Below are positions 1 through 8,473 of a stretch of DNA of 64,000 bases, piece after piece. A model generated the notes under the pieces. That model saw only the letters and a program-made list of their open reading frames with translations, had not been told where the DNA came from and made no database searches. The stretch comes from Flexivirga oryzae (GTDB lineage Bacteria > Actinomycetota > Actinomycetes > Actinomycetales > Dermatophilaceae), in NCBI RefSeq assembly GCF_014190805.1, contig NZ_JACHVQ010000001.1, forward strand, positions 2,480,001-2,544,000. The letters run 5' to 3'. The translations under genes and the position numbers were made by a program. Positions within the stretch are counted from its first letter, which is position 1. Each line of letters opens with the position of its first letter.

Positions 1-267
1 GGATTCGACCGCCAGGCGATGATCGGCATCAGTGTCCGAGGTGATCTGACACCGGTGCAGGACGCACTCAGCAAGCTGCCCGAGGTCGCCTACGTCGTCC
101 TCACGGCCGGCCGCTTCGACCTGCTGGTCGAAGTCGTGTGTGCGGACGACGACCACTTGCTCGAGTTGCTCACCGGGCAGATCCGCACGATCGGGGGCGT
201 CACCGAGACCGAAACCTTCGTCTACCTGAAACTCGCCAAACAACGATACGACTGGGGCACGAGATGA
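1..267 (+). CDS. Lrp/AsnC-family transcriptional regulator, C-terminal part (5' end outside window)
   Basis: The reading frame is open from base 1 (G-F-D-R-Q-A before the first internal Met at 19), so the gene starts upstream of the window. The visible 88 residues have the RAM/ligand-binding fold pattern of Lrp/AsnC proteins: an alternating beta stretch (AYVVLTAGRFDLLVEVVC), a helix with HLLELL, then IGGVTETETFVYLKL, the usual end of this domain. The DNA-binding HTH is not visible. The stop overlaps the ATG of the next gene (ATGA), so the two are co-transcribed. By family knowledge such regulators often control a neighbouring aminotransferase in response to an amino acid or polyamine; that role here is inference. 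Confidence 0.85.
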   Translation, partial: GFDRQAMIGISVRGDLTPVQDALSKLPEVAYVVLTAGRFDLLVEVVCADDDHLLELLTGQIRTIGGVTETETFVYLKLAKQRYDWGTR

Positions 268-1688
268 CAACTCCCACAACGCAATCCGACGATCTCACAC
301 CCGCTGGCACTCCTCGCGCCGAGGCTGCCCGCGACCACCTGTGGGGCCACTTCACCCGGCAGTCGGTCTACGAACCGAAGGACCAGGGCGGCGCGGGCTC
401 GGCGATCCCCACGATCGTCAAGGGTGAGGGCGCCTACATCTGGGACACCAACGGCAAGAAGTACCTCGACGGATTGTCCGGGCTCTTCACCGTGCAGGTC
501 GGTCACGGCCGCACCGAGTTGGCCGAGGCGGCCGCCGCGCAGGCCAAGGAGCTGGCCTTCTTCCCGATCTGGTCCTACGCGCACCGTCCGGCGATCGACC
601 TCGCCGAGCGGCTGGCGTCATACGCCCCGGGTTCGCTCAACCGGGTGTTCTTCACCACCGGTGGCGGCGAGGCGGTCGAGTCGGCGTGGAAGCTGGCCAA
701 GCAGTACTTCAAGCTGACCGGCAAGCCGGGCAAGCACAAGGTGATCAGCCGCGCGGTCGCCTACCACGGCACGCCGCAGGGCGCCCTGTCGATCACCGGG
801 CTGCCGCCGCTCAAGGAGATGTTCGAGCCGCTGGTGCCGGGTGCCTTCAAGGTGCCCAACACCAACATCTACCGGGCGCAGCCGGAGCTGCGCGACGACC
901 CGAAGGCGTTCGGGCGCTGGGCCGCCGACCGGATCGCCGAGGCGATCGAGTTCGAGGGTCCCGACACCGTTGCGGCGGTCTTCCTGGAGCCGGTGCAGAA
1001 CGCCGGCGGTTGCTTCCCGCCGCCCCCCGGCTACTTCGAGCGGGTGCGCGAGATCTGCGACGAGTACGACGTGCTGCTGGTCTCGGACGAGACGATCTGC
1101 GCGTTCGGCCGCATCGGCGAGATCTTCGCGTGCAAGGACTTCGGCTACGAGCCGGACATCATCACCTGCGCCAAGGGTATGACGTCGGGCTACTCCCCGA
1201 TCGGCGCGATGATCGCCAGTGACAAGCTCTTCGAGCCGTACAAGCACGGCACCACGATGTTCCCGCACGGTTACACCTTCGGTGGCCACCCGGTGTCGGC
1301 AGCGGTCGCCATGGCCAACCTGGACATCTTCGAGAAGGAGGGCCTGGTCCAGCACGTGCACGAGAACGCTCCGATCTTCCTGGCCACCCTGGAGAAGCTC
1401 AAGGACCTGCCGATCGTCGGTGACGTCCGCGGTGACGGGTTCTTCTACGGCATCGAGCTGGTCAAGGACAAGGAGACCCGCGAGACGTTCTCGGACGACG
1501 AGTCCGAGCGCGTGCTCTACGGCTTCCTGTCCAAGGCGCTGTATGACGCGGGCCTCTACTGCCGCGCCGACGACCGCGGCGACCCCGTGGTCCAGCTCGC
1601 GCCGCCGGTGATCATCGGGCAGACCGAGTTCGACGAGATCGAGCAGAAGCTGCGCGGTGTGCTCACCGAGGCGTGGTCGCTGCTCTGA
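264..1688 (+). CDS. Class III PLP-dependent aminotransferase (omega-amino acid/putrescine--pyruvate type)
   Basis: 474 residues, the usual length for the family. The ATG at 264 overlaps the Lrp gene by 4 bases; an upstream in-frame start at 138 lies inside that gene and is rejected. Fold-type I features are clear: the cofactor-phosphate-binding stretch FFTTGGGEAVESAWKLA near residue 130, AYHGTPQGALSITG near 170, the Asp of VSDETICAFGRIG that contacts the PLP ring nitrogen, and the Schiff-base Lys (about K304) in CAKGMTSGYSPIGA. It resembles enzymes that move the terminal amine of putrescine, GABA or beta-alanine to pyruvate. The exact donor cannot be read from sequence. The linked Lrp regulator supports a catabolic role. 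Confidence 0.9.
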   Translation: MTTPTTQSDDLTPAGTPRAEAARDHLWGHFTRQSVYEPKDQGGAGSAIPTIVKGEGAYIWDTNGKKYLDGLSGLFTVQVGHGRTELAEAAAAQAKELAFFPIWSYAHRPAIDLAERLASYAPGSLNRVFFTTGGGEAVESAWKLAKQYFKLTGKPGKHKVISRAVAYHGTPQGALSITGLPPLKEMFEPLVPGAFKVPNTNIYRAQPELRDDPKAFGRWAADRIAEAIEFEGPDTVAAVFLEPVQNAGGCFPPPPGYFERVREICDEYDVLLVSDETICAFGRIGEIFACKDFGYEPDIITCAKGMTSGYSPIGAMIASDKLFEPYKHGTTMFPHGYTFGGHPVSAAVAMANLDIFEKEGLVQHVHENAPIFLATLEKLKDLPIVGDVRGDGFFYGIELVKDKETRETFSDDESERVLYGFLSKALYDAGLYCRADDRGDPVVQLAPPVIIGQTEFDEIEQKLRGVLTEAWSLL

Positions 1689-1742
1689 CCGAACCGGCAT
1701 TCGGCAGCTGTAGAGGCGGTTGCTGCCGTAGGCTTCCGCTTC

Positions 1743-2582
1743 ATGGATCCGCTGCCACAGTTCTGGCGCACCGCACGCGCCGGCATGGTCACCGCCTGGG
1801 GTTGGTCGACGCAGTCCACCGAGGAGGCACTGGCTGTCGCCAACGAGCGTCTTGCCAACAGCCTGAAGGCTATTCGCGCCGGCCTGCCCCGGGACAAACG
1901 CGGCTCGTACGGCTGGGCACCGCCGCGGGAGGAGACTCTGCGGGAGCTGCGTGACGACGACGGGACCCTCACGGCGATCGTGTCCCGCAACCGGTACGGC
2001 GCCGACGTCATCGGCACCGACCGTCTGCTGATCGCGGACGTCGACGTGCCCCGGGACCGGCCGGTCGCACGCTCGCTGTTCCGGCTGTTCGGCGGCAAGA
2101 AGGGCAAGTCCGAGGACGACGGCCCGAAGGCCCGGGCGCTCCGGCTGATCCAGGACTTCGCGACGACCCACCCGAGCCTGGGTGTGCGGGCCTACGAGAC
2201 CTTCGCCGGGTTCCGGGTCATCGTGACCGGCTCGGGGCTGGAGCCCAGGTCTGCGGAGGCCGTGGCGCTGTTCGAGCAACTCGGGACGGACCAGATCTAC
2301 GTGCACCTGTGCCGGAAGTACAACACGTGTCGTGCCCGGCTGACCCCGAAACCGTGGCGCTGCGGCCTTTCGGCACCGACCTGGGGTTGGCCGCCGACGT
2401 CGGATGACGAGCGGCAGCAGATGAGCCAGTGGCTGTCCGAATACAGTGCCGCCACAGAGCAGTACGCGACCTGTCGGCTGGCCGGCACGTTCGGCCCGCC
2501 CGCGGCTCCCGCCGAGGCGCAGCTCATCGACCTGCACGACCGCGCCACGAGGACGGCCGACGCGCACCTGCCGCTCGCCTGA
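1743..2582 (+). CDS. Conserved hypothetical protein, possible primase-like fold
   Basis: 279 residues, soluble, no signal peptide or membrane segment. It begins at an ATG 54 bases after the aminotransferase stop. Visible blocks are LLIADVDVPRD (a short acidic strand), YETFAGFRVIVTG, a Cys-containing stretch IYVHLCRKYNTCRARLTPKPWRCG, and a Trp-rich tail. An acidic DxD-like strand followed by a G-[FY]-R strand recalls archaeo-eukaryotic primase-type folds, but this is a loose resemblance and not an assignment. The three Cys in the C-terminal third could bind metal. The downstream reductase starts 42 bases later on the same strand, so they may share a transcript. Confidence 0.7.
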   Translation: MDPLPQFWRTARAGMVTAWGWSTQSTEEALAVANERLANSLKAIRAGLPRDKRGSYGWAPPREETLRELRDDDGTLTAIVSRNRYGADVIGTDRLLIADVDVPRDRPVARSLFRLFGGKKGKSEDDGPKARALRLIQDFATTHPSLGVRAYETFAGFRVIVTGSGLEPRSAEAVALFEQLGTDQIYVHLCRKYNTCRARLTPKPWRCGLSAPTWGWPPTSDDERQQMSQWLSEYSAATEQYATCRLAGTFGPPAAPAEAQLIDLHDRATRTADAHLPLA

Positions 2583-2624
2583 GTGCGGGAGAGCGATGGT
2601 TTCGGAGGATCTAGAGTTCGGGAC

Positions 2625-3881
2625 ATGACATCGACCGTCGGCACAGTGCTGCAGCGGCAGCACGACATCGTCCTGTACGGCGCGACCGGGTTCGTCGGCA
2701 AACTCACCGCCGAGCACCTGGCCCGTCATACCCCGGCGGGAGTGCGCGTGGCGCTGGCCGGCCGCAGCCGCGCCAAGGTCGAGGCGGTCCGCGACACGTT
2801 GCCCGGTGCGGCGCAGGACTGGCCGGTCCTGGTCGCCGACTCCTCCGACGAGAAGTCGCTGCGAGCCCTGGCGCAGAGCGCGAAGGTCGTCATCAGCACC
2901 GTCGGCCCCTACGCGAGGTACGGCCTGCCACTCGTCGGCACCTGCGCCGCCGTCGGCACCGACTACGTCGACCTGACCGGTGAGGTGCTGTTCGTGCGCG
3001 AGTCGATCGACCGGTTCCAGGACGAAGCGGCTCGCACCGGCGCCCGCATCGTGCACTCGTGCGGATTCGACTCCATCCCTTCGGATCTCGGGGCACTTGT
3101 GCTCTCCCAGCGGGTGGTCGACGAGGGTGCCGGGGAGCTGGGCGACACGACGCTCTACATGACGATGAAGGGCGGCGTCAGCGGAGGCACGGTCGCCTCG
3201 GCGATGACACAGGTGGACCAGGTACGCGCCGATGCCACGAAGCGGAAGATCGCGCTCGACAAGTTCGCGCTCAGCCCGGACCGGGCGAACGAACCGAGTG
3301 GCGAGTGGCGGGACAGCGCAGCCGTCCGTTACGCGCCCGAGGTGAAATCGTGGACGGCGCCCTTCGTCATGGCGATGTACAACACCCGCATCGTGCGGCG
3401 CAGCAACGCACTGCTGCAGCATGCGTACGGCTCGTCGTTCCGCTACCGCGAGGTGCAGCGCACCGGCGGCGGCTGGCAGGGCCGGGTGACGGCGTACGGC
3501 GTGGCCGGGGTGCTCGGCCTGGGGTTCGGTGCCATGTCCGCGCGCCCTCTGCGCCCGGTGGTGAAGCGCGTGCTGCCCTCCCCCGGCGACGGCCCGAGTG
3601 AGCACGCCCGCGACACCGGGCACTTCCGGGCGACGCTTCGGACGACGACGAGCACGGGTGCGGCATACCAGAGTGTCGTTGCGGCACAGGGCGATCCGGG
3701 GTATGCCGCAACGGCTGTCATGCTCGGCGAGAGCGCGCTGTGCCTGGCAGTGTCGCGCGACGAGTGCCCGCTGCCCCCCGGGCTGAACGGCGGGGTGCTC
3801 ACACCGGCGACGGCACTGGGCACCGTGCTGGTCGACCGGCTGCGGGACCGAGGTTTCACCATCGAGGCGTCACGAGTCTGA
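2625..3881 (+). CDS. Saccharopine dehydrogenase-like NADP-binding reductase (trans-acting enoyl reductase family)
   Basis: 418 residues, matching the size of the mycobacterial trans-acting enoyl reductase group (Rv2953-like). The N-terminus is a Rossmann fold with VLYGATGFVGKL (GxxGFxG) at residues 15-26, AGRSRAKVEA at the end of strand 2, and VVISTVGPYARYG near 85. The TDYVDLTGE and HSCGFDSIPSDLGA motifs are diagnostic of this saccharopine-dehydrogenase-like family. The ATG at 2625 is preferred over an upstream GTG at 2583 because the Rossmann strand then lies at the normal distance from the start. In mycobacteria relatives act with polyketide synthases on lipids; no such partner is present here, so the substrate is unknown. 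Confidence 0.85.
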   Translation: MTSTVGTVLQRQHDIVLYGATGFVGKLTAEHLARHTPAGVRVALAGRSRAKVEAVRDTLPGAAQDWPVLVADSSDEKSLRALAQSAKVVISTVGPYARYGLPLVGTCAAVGTDYVDLTGEVLFVRESIDRFQDEAARTGARIVHSCGFDSIPSDLGALVLSQRVVDEGAGELGDTTLYMTMKGGVSGGTVASAMTQVDQVRADATKRKIALDKFALSPDRANEPSGEWRDSAAVRYAPEVKSWTAPFVMAMYNTRIVRRSNALLQHAYGSSFRYREVQRTGGGWQGRVTAYGVAGVLGLGFGAMSARPLRPVVKRVLPSPGDGPSEHARDTGHFRATLRTTTSTGAAYQSVVAAQGDPGYAATAVMLGESALCLAVSRDECPLPPGLNGGVLTPATALGTVLVDRLRDRGFTIEASRV

Positions 3882-3924
3882 CTTCCGGACAGCTTCGGTC
3901 CGCAGCCGCGCATAGCTTGTCGTC

Positions 3925-5016
3925 ATGACCAGCACCGGATCGGCGAAGCCCGTTGTGCGACGTCAGCTTTCCCGGCTGCGTCTGGTCGCGCAACGGCTCG
4001 CGCCCGCCTCGCAGACGCCTCCCACTGAGGTTGTCCGCTGGCTGACCTGCCTGCAGGCACAGGACTTTCGCTCGGCACGGTCCGCCGTAGCACTGCGCGC
4101 GGGCTGCACCGTCGCCGAGGTGGACGTCGCGATCAACGCGGGCCGGATCGTCCGCTCGTGGCCGATGCGCGGCACGTTGCACCTCGTCGAACCTGCCGAC
4201 CTGCGCTGGATGCTGGCGTTGAACGCCGAACCGACCCAGCGGGCCGCCCGGCGCCGGCACGAGCAGCTGGGCATCGCACCGCGGGACGTCGACCGAGCCC
4301 GGTCGGTGACCACGGCGGCGCTGCAGGGCGGCCGCGGGCTGGATCGCGCCGGGTTGTTCGCGCTCTGGGAGCAACACGGAATCGCGACCGGCGCCCAACG
4401 CGGCGCGCACCTGGTGCAGACACTGTGCCTGCAGACCCACCTGGTGCTGGGTCCGGTCGTCGGCCGGCAGCAGCGTTTCGTCCTGTTCGACGACTGGATA
4501 GAGACTTCACGGCCGGTGGATCGCACTGCGAACGTTGCCGATTGGGCGCTTCGCTACTTCCGGTCACACGGGCCGGCGACGATCGCCGACTTCCGTTGGT
4601 GGAGCGGAGTGCTGCAGCGCGACCTCGCACCGGTGTGGGACACGGTGCGGGCGGAGCTCGACGAGTTGGTCGTGGACGGCACGTCATACTTCCTGGCGCC
4701 GGAAACCCTTGCGGCGTGGGAGGACTCGCGAGACGTCACCTTGCGATCGGTTCTCATGCCCGCGTTCGACGAGCTGCTGCTCGGCTATGCCGACCGCACA
4801 CCGACGCTCGATCGTGGGCACGCGGACCTGGTGGTCCCCGGCGGCAACGGCATGTTCAAGGCAACGGTCGTCGACGGCGGCCATGCCGTCGCGACCTGGC
4901 GTCGCGGCACCCGCAAGGACGGTCCGCTCGTCGAGGTCTCGCCCTTCGCCGCCCGGTTGTCGAGACGCGCCGAACGCGCGGTCCCACGGCTCGCGGCGCG
5001 CTACCCGTTCGACTGA
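3925..5016 (+). CDS. Winged-helix DNA-binding protein of the HTH_42 / AlkZ-AlkX DNA glycosylase family
   Basis: 363 residues with the tandem winged-helix layout of the YcaQ/AlkZ group. Diagnostic blocks are WLTCLQAQDF (residues 33-42), RIVRSWPMRGTLHLV, ATIADFRWWSGV near 215, and the C-terminal LMPAFDELLLGYADR. The known members excise alkylated or cross-linked bases. The Q-A-Q within CLQAQD matches the Q-hydrophobic-Q catalytic signature reported for the AlkZ branch; I rely on memory for that. Other neighbours do not suggest a biosynthetic cluster, so a housekeeping or damage-tolerance role is more likely than self-resistance. The 3' end overlaps the convergent Nudix gene by 16 bases. Confidence 0.8.
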   Translation: MTSTGSAKPVVRRQLSRLRLVAQRLAPASQTPPTEVVRWLTCLQAQDFRSARSAVALRAGCTVAEVDVAINAGRIVRSWPMRGTLHLVEPADLRWMLALNAEPTQRAARRRHEQLGIAPRDVDRARSVTTAALQGGRGLDRAGLFALWEQHGIATGAQRGAHLVQTLCLQTHLVLGPVVGRQQRFVLFDDWIETSRPVDRTANVADWALRYFRSHGPATIADFRWWSGVLQRDLAPVWDTVRAELDELVVDGTSYFLAPETLAAWEDSRDVTLRSVLMPAFDELLLGYADRTPTLDRGHADLVVPGGNGMFKATVVDGGHAVATWRRGTRKDGPLVEVSPFAARLSRRAERAVPRLAARYPFD

Positions 5017-5528
5017 GGTCGGCGGCGAGAAATTCCCTTCAGGTCGCGTCGCACCTGGCGGACCAGTTCCGCGTCGATCGGTCCCAGGCCATCGAACTCG
5101 CTCCTACCATCCCACCAGCGGATGGCGTCCGTTTCGTCATTGCCGGTGAACGGCAGAATGCGCTGCACCGTACCCGTGAACAGATCCGCGCGCTCGAGCC
5201 GCCCTGCTGACAACCTGAACATTGCACGTCCGACCTGCTCGAGCCTGCTGACGCGCTGCCCGGATTCCTCCCATACCTCGCGTTGCGCTGCCTGCATCGA
5301 CGATTCCCCGTCCTCGATCCCTCCGCCGGTCAGCTCCCACTGATCGCGCCAAACGTCGTGCACGAGTAGAACGCCATGAACTCCCGTAACGACAACGAGC
5401 GCACCTGTGAGCGGCGCCTCTGCCGCGATATGAGCAGGTGGCCCCAACTCGACTGTCAATAGCTCGTTGCCGTGGGAATCGGTCGCCAGCACCACGCCGT
5501 GCCCACGGCCCTGATCGTCATCGCTCAC
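5001..5528 (-). CDS. Nudix hydrolase
   Basis: 175 residues from the GTG at 5528. The Nudix box is complete: GGIEDGE, seven residues, then REVWEESGQ (GX5EX7REUXEEXGU, with Gln in the last, usually hydrophobic place). These residues bind the metal ions that assist hydrolysis of nucleoside-diphosphate-linked substrates. The substrate is unknown. The frame stays open to a GTG at 5612, but that start would lie inside the strong hairpin at 5577-5613, so the shorter form is preferred. The Shine-Dalgarno at 5528 is weak and the start is the least certain part of the call. Confidence 0.8.
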   Translation of the reverse strand: MSDDDQGRGHGVVLATDSHGNELLTVELGPPAHIAAEAPLTGALVVVTGVHGVLLVHDVWRDQWELTGGGIEDGESSMQAAQREVWEESGQRVSRLEQVGRAMFRLSAGRLERADLFTGTVQRILPFTGNDETDAIRWWDGRSEFDGLGPIDAELVRQVRRDLKGISRRRPQSNG

Positions 5529-5576
5529 GATTCGCGAACTTACCGGCACGGCGGGCGGCGCCTGCGCAGGCGAGAC

Positions 5577-5613
5577 GGTGGTGTGTGGCTTTCCTTGTAA
5601 GCCACACACCACC
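5577..5613. terminator. Perfect 15-bp hairpin, terminator of the 5631-6233 gene
   Basis: A 15-base arm at 5577-5591 pairs without mismatch with 5599-5613 around a 7-base loop. It lies 18 bases past the stop of the minus-strand secreted protein. There is no long T-run, as is common for actinobacterial terminators. Confidence 0.75.
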
Positions 5614-5630
5614 CTGCGTTCGCGGACCGC

Positions 5631-6233
5631 TCAGCGGGCCCCGGCCGGGTAGTCGAACGCGAGGTCCACCGCCGCACGCGACGCGCCCGACATGGCGATC
5701 TGCTTGGCTTGCGCGGGGGTTCCGCTGGGCGCCTCTGCCTCGACCGACACCAGCAGGTTTCCGACCCGGATCACCGCGTCATACGCAACACCGTTCGTGA
5801 AGAGTTTGTAGCCGGGCGTCGCCGCGACCTGCCGCCAGCCGTCCAGCAGCACGCACTGGGTGCCGTCGTTCGAGATCGCCTTCATCGCCGCGGCGCCGCT
5901 CTCCCAGCCGGTGATCACCAGATCGGCGCTCTTCCCGGAGAAGTCGTTGGCCGGGTCGTAATACATCCAGTCACGACCGGCCACCGGACGAATCCCCTTC
6001 GGGTTGCCCGGATCGCACGACATCGCGCCCTGCATGGCGGGCATGTCGGCGTACTGCCCGCCGTCGTACTGCACCTTCTCGCCGCCGATCGTCTTCGGCT
6101 GCACGCTCGGGATCTTGTATGGCGCCCGCGCCGTGGTCTCGGCGTGCGCGCTCGCCCCGGTCATGACCCCGGTGACGGTGACGGCGGCGACCGCGGTCGT
6201 GACGAAGGCGCGACGAATCACGTGTGATGACAT
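5631..6233 (-). CDS. Secreted hypothetical protein
   Basis: 200 residues. A Sec signal peptide is visible: MSSHVIRR, a hydrophobic core AFVTTAVAAVTVTGVMTG, then ASAHA as a signal-peptidase I site near residue 34. The mature part has two Cys (SCDPG and QCVLL) that could pair. It looks like a small globular extracellular domain of alternating strands. The ATG at 6233 is preceded by a GGGGAG Shine-Dalgarno sequence, which rules out the longer frame from 6281. I do not recognise a family, and neighbours give no clue to its job. Confidence 0.75.
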   Translation of the reverse strand: MSSHVIRRAFVTTAVAAVTVTGVMTGASAHAETTARAPYKIPSVQPKTIGGEKVQYDGGQYADMPAMQGAMSCDPGNPKGIRPVAGRDWMYYDPANDFSGKSADLVITGWESGAAAMKAISNDGTQCVLLDGWRQVAATPGYKLFTNGVAYDAVIRVGNLLVSVEAEAPSGTPAQAKQIAMSGASRAAVDLAFDYPAGAR

Positions 6234-6326
6234 GGTGTTTCTCCCCTGTGTCCGGAGGGCTCCCCTGTGATGCCCCCACACCTCCAGGACGCCCGACCCC
6301 CGGGGATGGTTGCCTCGATCCGCGGA

Positions 6327-6962
6327 TTACTCGAACTGCCAGTGCACCCGGACCGTCACGGTCGTCGTGTCCTCACCCTGCGCGATCGGCATGGACGCCG
6401 CAGCGGCCATCGCCATCCGGCCGCGCGGGGGTGGCAGCGGACGCTGCGCGTCCGGTGTCTCGTCGACGGACTCGGCCCGCCCCAGCGTGCGGCCGGTGAA
6501 TTCTGCGTAGTCCGAAGCCTTCTCGCGAGCATCCTCGATCGCCTGTCGGCGTGCGAGCGACCTGGCCGCAGCGGTCGGTTCACCACTCAGCGACAGATCG
6601 TCGATCTGCAACGCGGTGCCGCACCGGTCCACCAGCCCGCCTAGCAGCTGGTCAAGGACGTCCAGGTCGGTCACCCGTACGTGCAGGCGCTGCTGGGCGT
6701 CATACCCCTGGATCTGCTCGTGTTCGTCGGCCCACACCTTGTTGGGCGACACGCTCACGGCTGCGGTGCGCACGTCCTTGTCCGGCACACCGGCAGAGCG
6801 CAACACCTCCAACGCCGCGGCCACCACCGCGGCGGCCTCCCGCATCGCGGCACCGGGTTGCGGCTCCCGGCGCTCGACCAGCAGCCGCACCGCGGCCTCG
6901 GTCGTCGGCACCCGCACGACGCCGACCCCGACGACCGTCACCCCGCTCTGTTCCTCAGCCAT
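6327..6962 (-). CDS. SIMPL (DUF541) domain protein
   Basis: 211 residues. It carries the SIMPL/DUF541 pattern: an N-terminal strand VTVVGVGVVRVPTTEAAV, AALEVLRSAGVPDKDVRTAAVSVSPN, then YDAQQRLHVRVTDLDVLDQLLGGLVDRCG, and ARRQAIEDAREKASDYAEFTGRTLG. Family members include periplasmic oxidative-stress proteins (YggE type). This one has no signal peptide, so it is probably cytoplasmic. In-frame starts also exist at 6980 (GTG) and 6977 (ATG); none has a good Shine-Dalgarno site and 6962 is chosen by domain position. Confidence 0.8.
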   Translation of the reverse strand: MAEEQSGVTVVGVGVVRVPTTEAAVRLLVERREPQPGAAMREAAAVVAAALEVLRSAGVPDKDVRTAAVSVSPNKVWADEHEQIQGYDAQQRLHVRVTDLDVLDQLLGGLVDRCGTALQIDDLSLSGEPTAAARSLARRQAIEDAREKASDYAEFTGRTLGRAESVDETPDAQRPLPPPRGRMAMAAAASMPIAQGEDTTTVTVRVHWQFE

Positions 6963-7007
6963 ACAGCCAGTCTGCATCACCGGGAGCGCTTCAGCGCGGA
7001 AGATGGT

Positions 7008-8168
7008 TCAGCGCGATCCCCACTCCCACGACGGTTTCGTCAGCAGGCCCTGTCCCTCGACGACGGTCTCGCCGAGATTCTTGGTGAGCACGACCTCACC
7101 GACGCGGTCGTCCGTCGCCCGCAACTCGTCGATGAGCTGCTCCGAGTGGGTCACCACGACGAGTTGGCAACGTTGCGCGGCCGCCGCGACCAGCCGCGCG
7201 AGTGGTGCGATGAGCGACGGGTGCAGCGAGGTCTCCGGCTCGTTGAGGACCATCAGCGTCGGCGGATCCACGGCCAGCAGCGCCGTCGCGAGCAGCAGGT
7301 AACGCAGCGTGCCGTCGGAGAGCTCCGCGGCACGCAGCGGCCGCAGCATGCCCGGCTGGGCGATGGCGACGTCGAAGAGCCCGTCCGCGATCAGCACCTG
7401 CGGCCTGGCCCCGTCGAACGCGTCGGCGATCGTCCGCTCCAGCTCGTCGAAGCCGCTCTCCAGGATCGTCTGCACCGCGGCCGCCAGATCCGAGCCGTCC
7501 CCGGCGAGCACCGGCGTGCGCGTGCCGACCTGCGGCCGCCGGGCGGGAGCGTCCGCATCGACCCGGAACCCGTCGTAGAACCGCCACGAACCGATCTGCT
7601 CGCGCACAGCGAAGACTTCGGGCGCGACCTGCGGGTCGGCATACTCCCGCAACACGCTGCGGTATGACGGGAGCCCGTCGCGCACCTCCACCCAGCCGCG
7701 GCTGTCACGCACCTCGACCAGACCACGACGCCGCCGGACCGACGTCGTCGCCGGCCGCATCACCGGCCCGGCGAACACCAGCTCGCGCTTCAGCTCCGGG
7801 TCGCGTTGGAACGCGGTCGGCAGCCCCGTCGGTTGCGGTAGCCCGAGATCGGTCAGATAGCCGAAATCATCACTGGCGTAACCCATTCGGAGACTGATCG
7901 GACCCTTCCGGACGGTGCCCTCGACGGGTGCGCCGCGACGGGCACCGGCCAGCGACTCGGGCCCGGCCCAGAGCACGGACTGCAGGCCGCCCTCCCGCGC
8001 GAGGGAGCCGATCAGCTGACCCTGCCCGCACCGGGCCAGCAACCGGAGCGCACGGTAGAGCGAGGACTTGCCGCTGCCGTTGCCCCCGGTCACGACGGTG
8101 AGCGGCGCGAGCGGGACGACAACGTCCCGCAGTGACCGGTAACCGCTCACGGCCAGGGTGGTGATCAT
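7008..8168 (-). CDS. AAA-family ATPase, RecF/OLD-like (AAA_21)
   Basis: 386 residues. It starts with the typical MITTLAVSGYRSLRDVVVPLAPLTVVTG strand pattern (given in pieces: SGYRSLRD, then LTVVTG), followed by Walker A GGNGSGKSS near residue 30. The signature-like region is ELSDGTLRYLLLATALL, Walker B is TLMVLNEPETSLHP, and the switch strand is LVVVTHSEQLIDEL. Such stand-alone ATPases use dimerising ABC-type heads. No nuclease partner (TOPRIM or HNH) is encoded beside it, so a two-gene defence system is not supported. The role is unknown, likely DNA- or ribonucleoprotein-related. Confidence 0.8.
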   Translation of the reverse strand: MITTLAVSGYRSLRDVVVPLAPLTVVTGGNGSGKSSLYRALRLLARCGQGQLIGSLAREGGLQSVLWAGPESLAGARRGAPVEGTVRKGPISLRMGYASDDFGYLTDLGLPQPTGLPTAFQRDPELKRELVFAGPVMRPATTSVRRRRGLVEVRDSRGWVEVRDGLPSYRSVLREYADPQVAPEVFAVREQIGSWRFYDGFRVDADAPARRPQVGTRTPVLAGDGSDLAAAVQTILESGFDELERTIADAFDGARPQVLIADGLFDVAIAQPGMLRPLRAAELSDGTLRYLLLATALLAVDPPTLMVLNEPETSLHPSLIAPLARLVAAAAQRCQLVVVTHSEQLIDELRATDDRVGEVVLTKNLGETVVEGQGLLTKPSWEWGSR

Positions 8169-8473
8169 GACGACAAGCTACTGATCATGCGTCGAAACTA
8201 CTGACCCCCGGTGACAACGACGCCCCGATCCGCGGCCAACCATCTCACCGAGAGGCCCAGTAAACGCCCAGAGGACACGAAACCCAGCCCCGGAAGACCC
8301 GGTTTTCGTGCCCCCTCAAGCGTTTACTGAGCCTCTCGGCATGGAGAGCGCTGCGTGCACGGGATGCGCCGCGCGCACGGGATGCGCCGCGAGGACGACC
8401 GGGCCGGAGCCGGTGTTCGCGAGCGTGCGAGCGGCACACCGGGTCCGGCCGGCGAGGAGTCGTAGCAAAGAAC
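8169..8473. other. 305-bp intergenic region between two minus-strand genes
   Basis: No plausible gene. It holds the palindromic element at 8248-8339. The stretch after it contains a short tandem duplication (GGGATGCGCCGCG twice at about 8358-8387). It also serves as the upstream region of the ATPase gene. Confidence 0.5.
8248..8339. repeat. Palindromic intergenic element, family 1 copy A
   Basis: Arms 8248-8267 and 8320-8339 match at 19 of 20 positions as an inverted repeat; the core is GAGAGGCYCAGTAAACGC. A second nested stem (CACGAAA at 8276-8282 with TTTCGTG) sits inside. A related element with arms GAGAGGCCCAGCAAA lies at 32585-32684. No gene is visible inside either. It may be a REP-like or MITE-like element. 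Confidence 0.7.

Noticed and set aside
618..3623. Open frame of 1001 codons on the minus strand
   Set aside because: It runs antisense to three well-supported plus-strand genes, is Arg/His/Gln-rich low-information sequence, and arises from the GC bias of codon position 3.
7008..8168. AAA ATPase as part of an anti-phage system
   Set aside because: No nuclease, reverse transcriptase or toxin gene lies beside it, so nothing supports a defence locus.
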